DNA of 64,000 bases from positions 1 through 64,000 of the forward strand of contig DASSMA010000029.1 of the NCBI GenBank assembly GCA_035689115.1. Reading direction: 5' to 3'. Shown piece by piece: positions 39,710-48,469 of this stretch. A program made the position numbers and the translations under genes. How positions within the stretch are numbered: the stretch's first letter is position 1; each line of letters opens with the position of its first letter. This DNA is from JAHFUS01 sp035689115 (GTDB lineage Bacteria; Actinomycetota; Acidimicrobiia; Acidimicrobiales; GCA-2861595). The notes under the pieces are model-generated. The model worked only from the letters and a program-made list of their open reading frames with translations. It did not search any database and was not told the origin of the DNA.

Positions 39710-41053
39710 GTGGGAGCTGAGGCGCCGTCGGCGGCACGGACGCTCGCAGCGCGCTACCGGGTAGGAGCCCTCCTCGGCCGGGGAGGCATGGCCGAGGTCT
39801 ACGACGCCTTCGACGAGCGCCTGCACCGCCAGGTGGCGGTGAAGGTCCTGCGCCCCGAGATGGCCGCCGACCCGGCCATCCGTGCCCGGTTCGAGGTCGA
39901 GGCCCGGGCCGCCGCGTCCCTGTCCCACCCCAACGTGGTGGCGGTGTACGACACGGGGGAGGACGCCGGCACCCCGTTCATCGTCATGGAGCGCCTCCCC
40001 GGCGAGACGCTGGCCGACCGGATGGCGGCCGGGCCGGTGGACGAGGCGTGGCTGGGCCGTGTGGCAGGCGACGTGCTCGGAGCCCTCGGCGCCGCCCACC
40101 GGGCAGGGATCGTGCACCGCGACGTGAAGCCCGGCAACATCCTCCTGGGGGCCGACGGCTGCGCCAAGGTGGCCGACTTCGGCATCGCCAAGAGCATCGA
40201 GCAGGCGGGCGACATCACCGGCACCGGACTCCTGGTGGGCACCCCCGCCTACCTCGCCCCCGAGCGGATCGACGGTCAGCCGGCCACGCCGGCCTCCGAC
40301 CTCTACGCCGTCGGCGTGGTCCTGTACGAGGCCCTGGCCGGCGTCAAGCCGTTCACCGGCGACTCGCCGACGGCGGTCGCCGAGGCGGTCCTCGACGGAC
40401 GCCACCGGCCGCTGACGGAGGTTCGGCCGGGCGTCGACGAGGCGCTGGCCGGCGCCGTCGAGTGGGCCATGTCCCGGGACCCCGCCCTCCGGCCCCGCTC
40501 GGCCGCCGACCTGGCCCGGTCCCTGCGCGGCCGCGCTCCGGCTCCCACCAGGGACCACACGGCCGTGCTGGCCGTCCCGCCCGTCCGCACCGGTGGTGGC
40601 CGGGGGCGGGTGCTGCTGCTCGCCGGCGCCGCCCTGCTGCTCCTCCTCCTCGTCGTCGGGCTGGCGTTGGGCGGGCGCGACCAGGGCGTCGACGCCAGCC
40701 GAGGCTCGCTCGCCGGCCAGATCGACGCGCTGGCCGTGCGGGTGCGGGTGGGCGACGGCCCGGAGGGCCCGGAGGCGGCCGATCGGCTGGGCGCCGTGGC
40801 GGCCGCGGTGCGGGCCGGCGGCGGGGCCGACGAGGCCAACGCCCTGCTCGCCGACGCCGCCACCTGGGCCCAGGAGGGCACGCTCTCCACGCCGGCCGTC
40901 TCGGCCATGGCTGGCGTGCTCGGCAGCATTCCCGGCGTGGACCCCAGCCTGGCCACGTCCACCACGACCACGACGACGGTGGTCGTGGACCAGCCGAAGG
41001 AAGGCGACGGGGGGCACAAGGGCAGGAAGCGGGGCAAGGGGCAGGACGACTGA
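39710..41053 (+). CDS. Transmembrane Ser/Thr protein kinase (PknB-like)
   Basis: This 447-aa protein has an N-terminal Hanks-type kinase domain: LLGRGGMAEVYDAFD glycine loop, K45 in QVAVKVLRPE, HRDVKPGN with D138, DFG at 156-158, and GTPAYLAPE. A TM helix (VLLLAGAALLLLLLVVGLAL) starts near residue 299, followed by an Ala-rich extracytoplasmic domain without PASTA repeats and a Thr-rich, Lys-rich tail (GGHKGRKRGKGQDD). GTG start at 39710. The stop overlaps the next gene at CTGA. Confidence 0.92.
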   Translation: MGAEAPSAARTLAARYRVGALLGRGGMAEVYDAFDERLHRQVAVKVLRPEMAADPAIRARFEVEARAAASLSHPNVVAVYDTGEDAGTPFIVMERLPGETLADRMAAGPVDEAWLGRVAGDVLGALGAAHRAGIVHRDVKPGNILLGADGCAKVADFGIAKSIEQAGDITGTGLLVGTPAYLAPERIDGQPATPASDLYAVGVVLYEALAGVKPFTGDSPTAVAEAVLDGRHRPLTEVRPGVDEALAGAVEWAMSRDPALRPRSAADLARSLRGRAPAPTRDHTAVLAVPPVRTGGGRGRVLLLAGAALLLLLLVVGLALGGRDQGVDASRGSLAGQIDALAVRVRVGDGPEGPEAADRLGAVAAAVRAGGGADEANALLADAATWAQEGTLSTPAVSAMAGVLGSIPGVDPSLATSTTTTTTVVVDQPKEGDGGHKGRKRGKGQDD

Positions 41054-42096
41054 CCGATCACGAACGGCAGGGCCCGCCACCGCTCGGTCCGGTGGAGGCC
41101 CTGGAGCGCATCGCCGAGCTGCTGGAGCGGATGCGGGAGCCCACCTTCCGGGTTCGGGCCTTCCGCACGGCGGCCGCGTCGGTGAAGGCGCTCAGCGGCG
41201 AGGAGCTGGCCGAGCTGGTGCGCACCGGGCGGCTCCAGTCCCTGGCCGGCGTGGGGGAGAAGACCGAGCGGGTGGTGCTCCAGGCCCTGGCCGGCGAGCG
41301 CCCGTCCTACCTCGTGCGCCTCGAGGGTGACCTGCCCGAGCTGGGCAGCGGCCCGGCGGCCGACTTCCGGGCCCGCCTGCGAGGCGACTGCCACACCCAC
41401 TCCGACTGGTCCGACGGGGGCAGCCCGATCGACGAGATGGCCCGGGCCGCCCGCGACCTCGGCCACGAGTACGTGGTGCTCAGCGACCACTCGCCCCGGC
41501 TCACCGTGGCCAACGGCCTGTCGCCCGAGCGCCTGCGTCGCCAGCTCGACGTGGTGGCCGCGCTGAACGAGACGATGGCGCCGTTCCGCATCCTCACCGG
41601 GATCGAGGTCGACATCCTGGAGGACGGGGCGCTCGACCAGGAGCCCGAGCTGCTGGCCCGCCTCGACGTGGTGGTGGGCAGCGTCCACTCCAAGCTCCGG
41701 ATGGAGGAGCAGCCGATGACCGCCCGGATGGTCCGGGCCCTGGCCGACCCCAACCTCGACATCCTCGGGCACTGCACCGGGCGCATGGTGGTGGGGCGGG
41801 GCCGGCCGGAGTCGACCTTCGACGCCGCCGCCGTCTTCGCCGCCGCCGTCGAGCACGACAAGGCGGTGGAGATCAACTGCCGGCCCGAGCGCCTCGACCC
41901 GCCCCGCCGGCTGCTGCGCCAGGCGGTGGAGGCGGGCTGCCGGTTCGCCGTCGACACCGACGCCCACGCGCCCGGCCAGCTGCACTGGCAGCCCTACGGG
42001 TGCGAGCGGGCGGTGGCGTGCGGCGTCGACCCGGCCCGGGTGGTGAACACCGCCCCAGCCGGCGACCTGGTGGCCTGGGCGGCCTCCCACGGCTGA
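41050..42096 (+). CDS. PHP-domain metal-dependent hydrolase with N-terminal helix-hairpin-helix region
   Basis: This protein is about 348 aa. The N-terminal ~95 residues resemble the HhH part of family X DNA polymerases (PVEALERIAELLERMREPTF, LQSLAGVGEKTERVVLQALA). The PHP domain follows with metal-binding motifs GDCHTHSDWSDGG, LSDHSPRLT, GIEVDILEDG, GSVHSKL, LGHCTGRM and VDTDAHAP. Such stand-alone PHP proteins are PolX-like without the polymerase and may be exonucleases or phosphoesterases. The start is probably CTG 41050 in CTGA overlapping the kinase stop; GTG 41092 is the alternative. Confidence 0.87.
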   Translation: MTDHERQGPPPLGPVEALERIAELLERMREPTFRVRAFRTAAASVKALSGEELAELVRTGRLQSLAGVGEKTERVVLQALAGERPSYLVRLEGDLPELGSGPAADFRARLRGDCHTHSDWSDGGSPIDEMARAARDLGHEYVVLSDHSPRLTVANGLSPERLRRQLDVVAALNETMAPFRILTGIEVDILEDGALDQEPELLARLDVVVGSVHSKLRMEEQPMTARMVRALADPNLDILGHCTGRMVVGRGRPESTFDAAAVFAAAVEHDKAVEINCRPERLDPPRRLLRQAVEAGCRFAVDTDAHAPGQLHWQPYGCERAVACGVDPARVVNTAPAGDLVAWAASHG

Positions 42097-42139
42097 GCCG
42101 GCGCGTCGATCCCGGCGCTCTGGGTACAGTCGCTCTGGG

Positions 42140-42358
42140 ATGGACCTCTCGACGATTGCCCGATTCCTCCTGGTCACCGCCCTCGTCCTGGCCATCACGG
42201 GGGCGGTGCTGCTGGGCGCCGCCGCCCTGGGCCTCGGCCACCTGCCCGGCGATCTCGCCTTCGGCAAGGGGAACGTGAAGGTCTACATCCCTCTTGCCAC
42301 CAGCATCATCCTCTCCGTCGTCGCCTCCATCGTCCTCAACTTCCTACTCCGCCGGTGA
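42140..42358 (+). CDS. DUF2905 small membrane protein
   Basis: This 72-aa protein has two TM helices: IARFLLVTALVLAITGAVLL and IPLATSIILSVVASIVLNFL. They flank the DUF2905 signature GHLPGDLAFGKGNVKVYIP. The function is unknown. Its stop overlaps the GTG start of the next gene (GTGA). Confidence 0.88.
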   Translation: MDLSTIARFLLVTALVLAITGAVLLGAAALGLGHLPGDLAFGKGNVKVYIPLATSIILSVVASIVLNFLLRR

Positions 42359-43140
42359 GCGTCGCCACCGAGCGGTTCGCCGAGCTGGTCGCCGGTCCCG
42401 AGGAGGACCTGCCGCTCGACGAGGCGGCGCTGCTGATCGCCGCCCACGCCTACCCGGACCTCGACGTCGCCGCCCAGCTGGCCCGCCTCGACGACCTGGC
42501 CGCCGGGTGCGCGCCGGCGACCGTCGACGGCCTGCGCCGGCACCTGTTCGACGAGCTCGGCTTCGCCGGCAACGGCCGTCGCTACGGCGACCCCCGCAAC
42601 TCCTTCCTCAACGACGTGCTCGACCGCCGCGTCGGCATCCCCATCTCCCTGTCGGTGCTGACGCTGGAGGTCGGCCGCCGCCTCGGCGTCGACCTCGAGG
42701 GCGTGGGCATGCCGGGCCACTTCCTCGTCCGCCACGTCCCCGACGGGCGCCTGATCGACCCCTTCAACGGCGGCCGGGTGCTCGGCGTGCAGGACTGCGC
42801 CCGCCTCTACCGGGCGGTGCACGGGGCCGACGCCACCTTCGGCCCCCACCTGCTGGCCCCCGTCGGGCCCCGCACCGTGCTGGTGCGCATGCTGGCCAAC
42901 CTGCGGCAGCTGTTCCTGGCCGCCGGCGACGCCCGCCGGGCCGGCTGGGCCTACGAGCTGCGGGCCGCCGTCCCGCCCGGCACGCCGGCCGACCGCGCCG
43001 ACGTGGCCCGCGCCCTCGCCTCCATCGGCCGCTTCCCCGAGGCCGCCGACGTCCTCGACGAGCTGGCCGAGTGCGTGCCCGACGCCGCCGCCGGCGAGGC
43101 CCGGGCCCGCGCCGTCAGCCTCCGCGCCCTCCTGAACTGA
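42355..43140 (+). CDS. SirB1-family transglutaminase-like protein
   Basis: This 261-aa protein of the SirB1/transglutaminase-core-2 family reads LFDELGFAGNGRRYGDPRNS, FLNDVLDRRVGIPISLSVLT, GMPGHFLVRHVPDGRLIDPF and NGGRVL. The His in GHFLVRH and the Asp in LIDPF correspond to the family core, while the usual catalytic Cys is not apparent. A TPR-like C-terminal segment follows (LRQLFLAAGDARRAGWAYEL). The GTG start overlaps the DUF2905 stop. The biochemical role is unknown. Confidence 0.85.
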   Translation: MSVATERFAELVAGPEEDLPLDEAALLIAAHAYPDLDVAAQLARLDDLAAGCAPATVDGLRRHLFDELGFAGNGRRYGDPRNSFLNDVLDRRVGIPISLSVLTLEVGRRLGVDLEGVGMPGHFLVRHVPDGRLIDPFNGGRVLGVQDCARLYRAVHGADATFGPHLLAPVGPRTVLVRMLANLRQLFLAAGDARRAGWAYELRAAVPPGTPADRADVARALASIGRFPEAADVLDELAECVPDAAAGEARARAVSLRALLN

Positions 43141-43189
43141 CGTCCGGAGTACATAGGGTGCGGAAACCGCACCCTATGTACTCGGGACG
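43141..43189. terminator. Near-perfect 23-bp palindrome, bidirectional terminator
   Basis: 43141-43163 and 43167-43189 are complementary at 22 of 23 positions with an AAA loop (core GAGTACATAGGGTGCGG). It begins at the base after the SirB1-family stop and overlaps the last codons and stop of the convergent acyl-CoA synthetase gene. Confidence 0.85.
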
Positions 43190-44715
43190 GTCCAGTAGCG
43201 GTCGCGGAGGAGGCGCTTGTAGAGCTTGCCGGTGGCGCTGCGGGGGAGCTGGTCCTCGAAGTCGACCGACTTGGGGCACTTGTAGGCGGCCAGTCGCTCC
43301 CGGCACCAGGCGATCAGCTCGGCCTCCAGGGCGGGGCCGGCGGCGGCGGGGTCGGCGGGCTGGACGACCGCCTTGACCGCCTCGCCCAACTCGTCGTGGG
43401 GGACGCCGAACACCGCCACGTCGGCCACCGCCGGGTGGGTGACGAGGACGTCCTCCGCCTCCCGCGGGTAGACGTTCACGCCGCCCGAGATGACGGTGTA
43501 GGCGGCCCGGTCGGTGAGGTACAGGTAGCCGTCGCCGTCGAGGTAGCCGACGTCGCCGAGGGTGGTCCACCCCCGGCCGTCGCGCACCGACGCCGTCTGC
43601 TCGGGGTCGTTGTGGTACTCGAAGTCGGGGCCGCCCTCGAAGTACACGGTGCCGACCTGGCCGGGCGGCAGCTCTTTGCCGTCGGGGTCGAGGATGCGCA
43701 GCACCGGCCCGAACAGCGACCTGCCGACGGTGCCCCGGTGGGCCAGCCACTCCTCGGAGTTGCAGGCCACGTAGCCGTTGCCCTCCGTGCCGGCGTAGTA
43801 CTCGTGCAGGACCGGCCCCCACCACTCGATCATCCGCTCCTTCACCTCGACCGGGCAGGGGGCGGCGCCGTGGATGACGCAGCGCAGGCTGGAGACGTCG
43901 AAGCGGCGGCGGACCTCCTCGGGCAGCTTCAGCAGCCGCACGAACATGGTGGGCACCAGCAGGGCATGCGTGACCCGCCGGCGCTCCACGATGCGCAGGA
44001 ACTCCACGGGGTCGAAGTGGTCCATGACCACCGCCGTGCCCCCGATGCGGTGGACGGCCATGGTGAACCACAGCGGGGCGGCGTGGTACAGCGGGGCGGG
44101 GGAGAGCAGGACGACGTCGGGCGTGTAGCCGTACAGGGCCGTGCCGAGGGTGAGCACCGAGTCGTAGCCCTTGGTGCCGAGGGGGATCCGGTCGAGCGCC
44201 TTCTTCACGCCCTTGGGCCGGCCGGTGGTGCCGGAGGAGTAGAGCATGCTCCGCCCCTCGAGGGGATCGGGGAGGGGCTCACCGGCGTAGGCGGCCACCA
44301 CCTCCTCGTAGGGCTCGAAGCCGTCGACGGTGCCGCCGACCATGAGGCGCGTGTGGAGGCGGGGAAGCGAGGCCACCGCCTGGGCCGCCTGCTCCCGCAG
44401 GGCGTGGGACACGACGACGGCTTCGGCGCCGCAGTCGTCGAGGATGTAGGCGGCCTCGCCGGCGGTCAGCTGGGTGCCCACCGGCGTGTAGTAGAGGCCG
44501 GTGCGCTGGGGGGCCCAGGTGGCCTCGAGGTAGGCGAGGTGGTTGTCCATCCACACCGCCATCGACGAGCCCGGACCGAGCCCCCGGTCGGCCAGGAGGC
44601 GCGACAGGCGGTTGGCGCCCCGGTCCAGGGCGGCGTAGGTGAGGACGGCGCCGGCCGGTTCGACCACCAGCGCGGGCCGGTCGGGGGCCTCGGCGGCGTG
44701 GGCTCCGGGGTGCAC
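43174..44715 (-). CDS. AMP-dependent acyl-CoA synthetase (FadD-like)
   Basis: This 513-aa ANL-superfamily ligase activates a carboxylic acid to the acyl-adenylate and then the CoA thioester. Motifs are SMLYSSGTTGRPKGVKKAL (P-loop-like A3), EYYAGTEGNGY (A5), GWTTLGDVGYLDGDGYLYLT (A7) and DRAAYTVISGGVNVYPREAE (A8), with the C-terminal lysine in PRSATGKLYKRLL (A10). The substrate is not predictable; fatty or aromatic acids are typical. It starts at GTG 44715, and its 3' end lies inside a terminator palindrome. Confidence 0.92.
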   Translation of the reverse strand: MHPGAHAAEAPDRPALVVEPAGAVLTYAALDRGANRLSRLLADRGLGPGSSMAVWMDNHLAYLEATWAPQRTGLYYTPVGTQLTAGEAAYILDDCGAEAVVVSHALREQAAQAVASLPRLHTRLMVGGTVDGFEPYEEVVAAYAGEPLPDPLEGRSMLYSSGTTGRPKGVKKALDRIPLGTKGYDSVLTLGTALYGYTPDVVLLSPAPLYHAAPLWFTMAVHRIGGTAVVMDHFDPVEFLRIVERRRVTHALLVPTMFVRLLKLPEEVRRRFDVSSLRCVIHGAAPCPVEVKERMIEWWGPVLHEYYAGTEGNGYVACNSEEWLAHRGTVGRSLFGPVLRILDPDGKELPPGQVGTVYFEGGPDFEYHNDPEQTASVRDGRGWTTLGDVGYLDGDGYLYLTDRAAYTVISGGVNVYPREAEDVLVTHPAVADVAVFGVPHDELGEAVKAVVQPADPAAAGPALEAELIAWCRERLAAYKCPKSVDFEDQLPRSATGKLYKRLLRDRYWTVPST

Positions 44716-44748
44716 CGGGGGAGGCTATGTGCCGCTGGCGGCGGGCTG

Positions 44749-46161
44749 CTACGCGGCGCCGGCCAGGATCTGCAGCAGCTCGGCCCGGTCGGGGCCGAGC
44801 GGCGCGGGCTTGGGCCGGCTGGCCCGCTGCTGCCACGCGGCCATCACCCGGAGGACGACCTGCGGGTCGCCCAGGGCGGCGTCTGGGGCGTCGAGGAGGT
44901 TCCACATGCGCATGAAGGCGCGGAACACCACGGGGTCCCGGCGGGCGGCGGGGAGCAGCCCGTGGCGCATCACCGAACCCATGTCGGCCCAGCCGTCGTC
45001 CTCGGCCTGCTCGCCGCCGTCGTGGCTGTCCTGGGCCACCGAGGCCGCGTACCACGGCTCGATGGTGGTGCGGGTGGCCTCGGCGAAGGCGAGGGCTCCG
45101 GCCTCGGGGTCGTCGCCCACCACCATGAGCGTGTCGGCCAGCAGCTCGGCGTGGGCCAGGGCCAGCGAGCATCCCCGCCCGTAGAGCGGGTTCGTGCACA
45201 CCGAGCTGTCGCCCACCGCGTAGACGCCGGTGGCCACGGGCCGGCCGTCCACCACGAACCGGCGGAGCCGGTTCACCAGTCCGGCCATGACCTCCACGTC
45301 GCCGAGCGGCCGGCACCGCCCCGGCTCGACCCAGCGCCGCAGGGCCGGCAGGTGGGCGGCCACCTCGGTGAACGGGCCGGGGCGCAGGACCCGGCGCATC
45401 TCGGCGTCGCCGGCGGCCACGCCGTAGGTGATCGAGAGCGTGCCATTGTCGCCCGGGAACACGGCGTACTTCAGGCAGCCGAGGTCGCCGACCACCAGGC
45501 CGTGCTCGGCCGGGTCGTCGTCCCCGAGCACCTCGTAGAACCGCGAGGAGTACACGATGCCGGTGTCCTGCTCGCACTCGGGCACCGGCGCGGCGCCGGC
45601 CTCGGCCAGCCAGCGGGGGAGCGCCGACCGCCGGCCGGCGGCGTCGACCACCACGTCGGCATTCAACGTGTCGCCGCCGGCGAGCCCGACGCCGGTGACC
45701 CGCGGGACGGCGCCGGCCTCGGCCGTCAGGCCGGCCACGGTGCCGGTGGTCAGCGACACGCCGGCTTGGGCCAGGACCGAGCGGCGCAGGACCCACTCGA
45801 AGGTCGTCCGCCGGCAGGCCAGGCCCACCAGGTCGGCGTCGGCCGGCTCGGGTGCGAGCGGCCGCAGCTCCGGCGGCGGGTGGGCGGTGAAGTCGACCTC
45901 GGTGGCGCCGGCCTCGAACAGGGCGGCGAGAACCTCGGGGTGGCGGTCCCGAAGCACGTTGCGGGCCCGGGCCAGGAAGGCGTGGGAGTGCCGGTGCTGG
46001 GGGGCGCCCCGCCGGTTCCACTGGTCGAACGCCGCCTGGGGCGACGCCGGCATCGGCACGTCGTCGCGCTCGACCACGGTGACGCGGTGCCCCCGGCCGG
46101 CGAGGGCCAGGGCCGTCCCCAGCCCGGCCACCCCCGCACCCACCACGACGATCTCCGCCAT
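44749..46161 (-). CDS. FAD-dependent monooxygenase-like oxidoreductase
   Basis: This 470-aa protein has a Rossmann FAD motif at the N-terminus (IVVVGAGVAGLGTALALAGR, then GHRVTVVERDD) and a GD motif in TGVYAVGDSSVCTNPLYGRG, with DVVVDAAGRRSALPRWL between. It resembles the geranylgeranyl-reductase/halogenase-like group. The substrate is unknown. It lies 33 nt upstream of the acyl-CoA synthetase on the same strand and may act on the same lipid or aromatic pathway. Confidence 0.85.
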   Translation of the reverse strand: MAEIVVVGAGVAGLGTALALAGRGHRVTVVERDDVPMPASPQAAFDQWNRRGAPQHRHSHAFLARARNVLRDRHPEVLAALFEAGATEVDFTAHPPPELRPLAPEPADADLVGLACRRTTFEWVLRRSVLAQAGVSLTTGTVAGLTAEAGAVPRVTGVGLAGGDTLNADVVVDAAGRRSALPRWLAEAGAAPVPECEQDTGIVYSSRFYEVLGDDDPAEHGLVVGDLGCLKYAVFPGDNGTLSITYGVAAGDAEMRRVLRPGPFTEVAAHLPALRRWVEPGRCRPLGDVEVMAGLVNRLRRFVVDGRPVATGVYAVGDSSVCTNPLYGRGCSLALAHAELLADTLMVVGDDPEAGALAFAEATRTTIEPWYAASVAQDSHDGGEQAEDDGWADMGSVMRHGLLPAARRDPVVFRAFMRMWNLLDAPDAALGDPQVVLRVMAAWQQRASRPKPAPLGPDRAELLQILAGAA

Positions 46162-46186
46162 CGCCGGACACGGTAGATGGCGCGGA

Positions 46187-47098
46187 TCACATCCCGGTGA
46201 TCGCGCGGACCTCCAGCCGGGGACCGAACCGGGGCTCGTGGATCACGCCGGCGTCGATGAGGCGGACGACCCGGCCACGGTGGCCGGCGAAGGGCTCCAG
46301 CAGCTCCAGCATCCGGGCGTCGTCGCCCCTCGGCTCGCCGGCCAGCGCCCACGACACCTGGTGGGAGAGGTGGAAGTCGCCGACCGGAACGGCGTCGGCG
46401 TCGCCCAGGGCCACCAGCCCCACCTCCGCTGCCGTCCACGGGCCGATGCCGGGGACGGCCTGCAGGCGCCGGCGGGCGTCGTCCGGCGCCATGGCGACCG
46501 CCTCCTCCAGGCGGGGGGCGACGGCCGCCGCCCGGCGCACGGTGTCGGCCCGCTTGCGCTCCACGCCCCAGGGGTGGAAGGCCCACGACGGCGTGGCGGC
46601 CAGTTGCGCCGGGGCGGGTGGCAGCAGCAGGCCGGCGTCGCCCGCCGGCCCCGGCGCCGGCTCGCCCAGCGCCCGCACCAGCGCCCGCCACCCTCGCTTG
46701 GCCTCCAGCCCGGTGACCTTCTGGGCCAGGACCACCGGCACCAGCGCCTCGAGCACGGCCCGGCTGTGCGGGATGCGCAGGCCGGGGAAGCGGCGGGCCA
46801 GGCCGGCGACGACCGGGTGGGCGGGACGGAACCCCTCGTCGTCGTCGAAGGCGCCCACCAGGTCGGGGGCGGCGTCGAGGGCCCAGCCGGCGCCGGCTCC
46901 CCAGGCCCGGGCCGTCACCTCGTCGCCGGCGACCCGCAGCTGCAGGGTGGCCGGGCCCTCGGGCGTCCGCGTCGCCCGCCAGGCGCCGTCGGCCCGCAGC
47001 CACAGGGTGGGGTCGCCCCGGCCGTGCACCATCGGGCCGAGGGTGAGGCGGAGGTGCACGGGGCGGGACACCCGGAACACCCGCTCCCGCTCCTCCAC
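46187..47098 (-). CDS. alkA: AlkA-type DNA-3-methyladenine glycosylase
   Basis: This 303-aa HhH-GPD base-excision glycosylase has LEALVPVVLAQKVTGLEAKR, the helix-hairpin-helix LQAVPGIGPWTAAEVGLVAL and catalytic Asp in AVPVGDFHLSHQVSW. It removes alkylated purines. GTG 47098 (MEERERVFRVSRPVHL) is chosen as start because upstream sequence is unlike the family. It is divergent from tyrS with 48 nt between. Confidence 0.85.
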   Translation of the reverse strand: MEERERVFRVSRPVHLRLTLGPMVHGRGDPTLWLRADGAWRATRTPEGPATLQLRVAGDEVTARAWGAGAGWALDAAPDLVGAFDDDEGFRPAHPVVAGLARRFPGLRIPHSRAVLEALVPVVLAQKVTGLEAKRGWRALVRALGEPAPGPAGDAGLLLPPAPAQLAATPSWAFHPWGVERKRADTVRRAAAVAPRLEEAVAMAPDDARRRLQAVPGIGPWTAAEVGLVALGDADAVPVGDFHLSHQVSWALAGEPRGDDARMLELLEPFAGHRGRVVRLIDAGVIHEPRFGPRLEVRAITGM

Positions 47099-47146
47099 GA
47101 ATGTGGATGGTAGGGCGGCGCGAGGGCGTGGCAGGCTGCCCGGGCC

Positions 47147-48421
47147 ATGCCGACGCTGTCCGAGGACCTCGCCTTCCGCGACCTGATCCACCAGGTCACC
47201 GACGACTCGCTGCTTCCCCTCATCGACAAGGGCGGCCTCACCGTCTACGCCGGCTTCGACCCGTCGGCGGCCAGCCTCCAGCTCGGCAACCTGGTGGGCG
47301 TGCTGAACCTGGTCCGGTTCCAGCGGGCCGGCCACCGGCCCATCGCCCTCGCCGGCGGCGGCACCGGCATGGTGGGCGACCCGAGCGGCAAGTCCGAGGA
47401 GCGGTCGCTGCTCCAGGCCGAGCAGCTGGCGGCCAACGTGGCCGGCATCCGCGCCCAGCTCGAGCGGTTCCTCGACTTCGACGCCGGCGCCCTGCTGGTC
47501 GACAACGGGGACTGGCTGTGGAAGGTGGGCCTGCTGGAGTTCCTCCGGGACGTGGGCAAGCACTTCACCGTCAACGCCATGATCGCCCGGGAGTCGGTGA
47601 AGGCCCGCCTCGAAGGGCGCGAGCAGGGGATCTCCTACACCGAGTTCAGCTACATGCTCCTCCAGGCCTACGACTACCTCCAGTTGTTCGACCTCCACGG
47701 GTGCCGGCTCCAGCTGGGCGGCAGCGACCAGTGGGGCAACATCGTGTCGGGCGTCGACCTCATCCGGCGGCTGCGGGGCGAGGAGGTGCACGCCCTCACC
47801 ACGCCGTTGTTGGTGGACGGGCAGGGCCGCAAGATGGGCAAGACGGAGACGGGCACCATCTGGCTCGACGCCGGGCGCACCAGCCCCTACCGGCTTTACC
47901 AGTACCTGCTGAACACGGTCGACGAACGGGTTCCGGCCTACCTGCGCGCCCTCACCCTGCTTCCCGCCGAGCGGATCGAGGAGCTCGACGCGGCGTTGGC
48001 CGAGCACCCCGAGCGTCGCGAAGCCCAGCGGGCCCTGGCCCGGGAGGTGGTCGTGCTGGTGCACGGCGAGGCGGAGGCCGAGGGCGCCGAGCGGGCCGGC
48101 CGGGCGCTGTTCGGCGAAGAGGTCGCAAGCCTCGACGAGCCCACCCTCCTCGCCGTGTTCGCCGAGGCGCCGTCCACCACCGTCGCCCGCACCGAGCTGG
48201 GCGGCGAGGGGCTGCTGCTGGTGGAGGCGCTGGCCCGCTCCGGGCTCTCGCCGTCACGCTCGGCCGCCCGCACCGCCGTGCAGCAGGGTGGCGCCTACGT
48301 GAACAACCGCCGGGCCGAGGGCATCGACCGCCGCCTCACCGCCGCCGACCTCCTGCACGAACGCTACGTGGTGCTGCGCCGGGGCCGGCGGGAGCACCAC
48401 CTGCTGCGCGTGGAGAGTTGA
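47147..48421 (+). CDS. tyrS: Tyrosyl-tRNA synthetase
   Basis: This 424-aa class I aminoacyl-tRNA synthetase charges tRNA-Tyr. YAGFDPSAASLQLGNLV carries the HIGH-equivalent; GGSDQWGNIVSG is the tyrosine pocket; the KMSKS loop is K229-M-G-K-T233. A C-terminal S4 RNA-binding domain reads SPSRSAARTAVQQGGAYVNN. Length and domain order are normal. Confidence 0.96.
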   Translation: MPTLSEDLAFRDLIHQVTDDSLLPLIDKGGLTVYAGFDPSAASLQLGNLVGVLNLVRFQRAGHRPIALAGGGTGMVGDPSGKSEERSLLQAEQLAANVAGIRAQLERFLDFDAGALLVDNGDWLWKVGLLEFLRDVGKHFTVNAMIARESVKARLEGREQGISYTEFSYMLLQAYDYLQLFDLHGCRLQLGGSDQWGNIVSGVDLIRRLRGEEVHALTTPLLVDGQGRKMGKTETGTIWLDAGRTSPYRLYQYLLNTVDERVPAYLRALTLLPAERIEELDAALAEHPERREAQRALAREVVVLVHGEAEAEGAERAGRALFGEEVASLDEPTLLAVFAEAPSTTVARTELGGEGLLLVEALARSGLSPSRSAARTAVQQGGAYVNNRRAEGIDRRLTAADLLHERYVVLRRGRREHHLLRVES

Positions 48422-48441
48422 GGGGCCGTCAAGCTCGTCGA

Positions 48442-48456
48442 GCAAGCTCCGCTTGC
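48442..48456. terminator. Short hairpin between convergent tyrS and secreted protein gene
   Basis: GCAAGC-TCC-GCTTGC forms a 6-bp stem in the 48-nt gap after tyrS, with limited flanking complementarity. It is a weak candidate for a bidirectional terminator. Confidence 0.4.
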
Positions 48457-48469
48457 GAGGCGAAACGCC

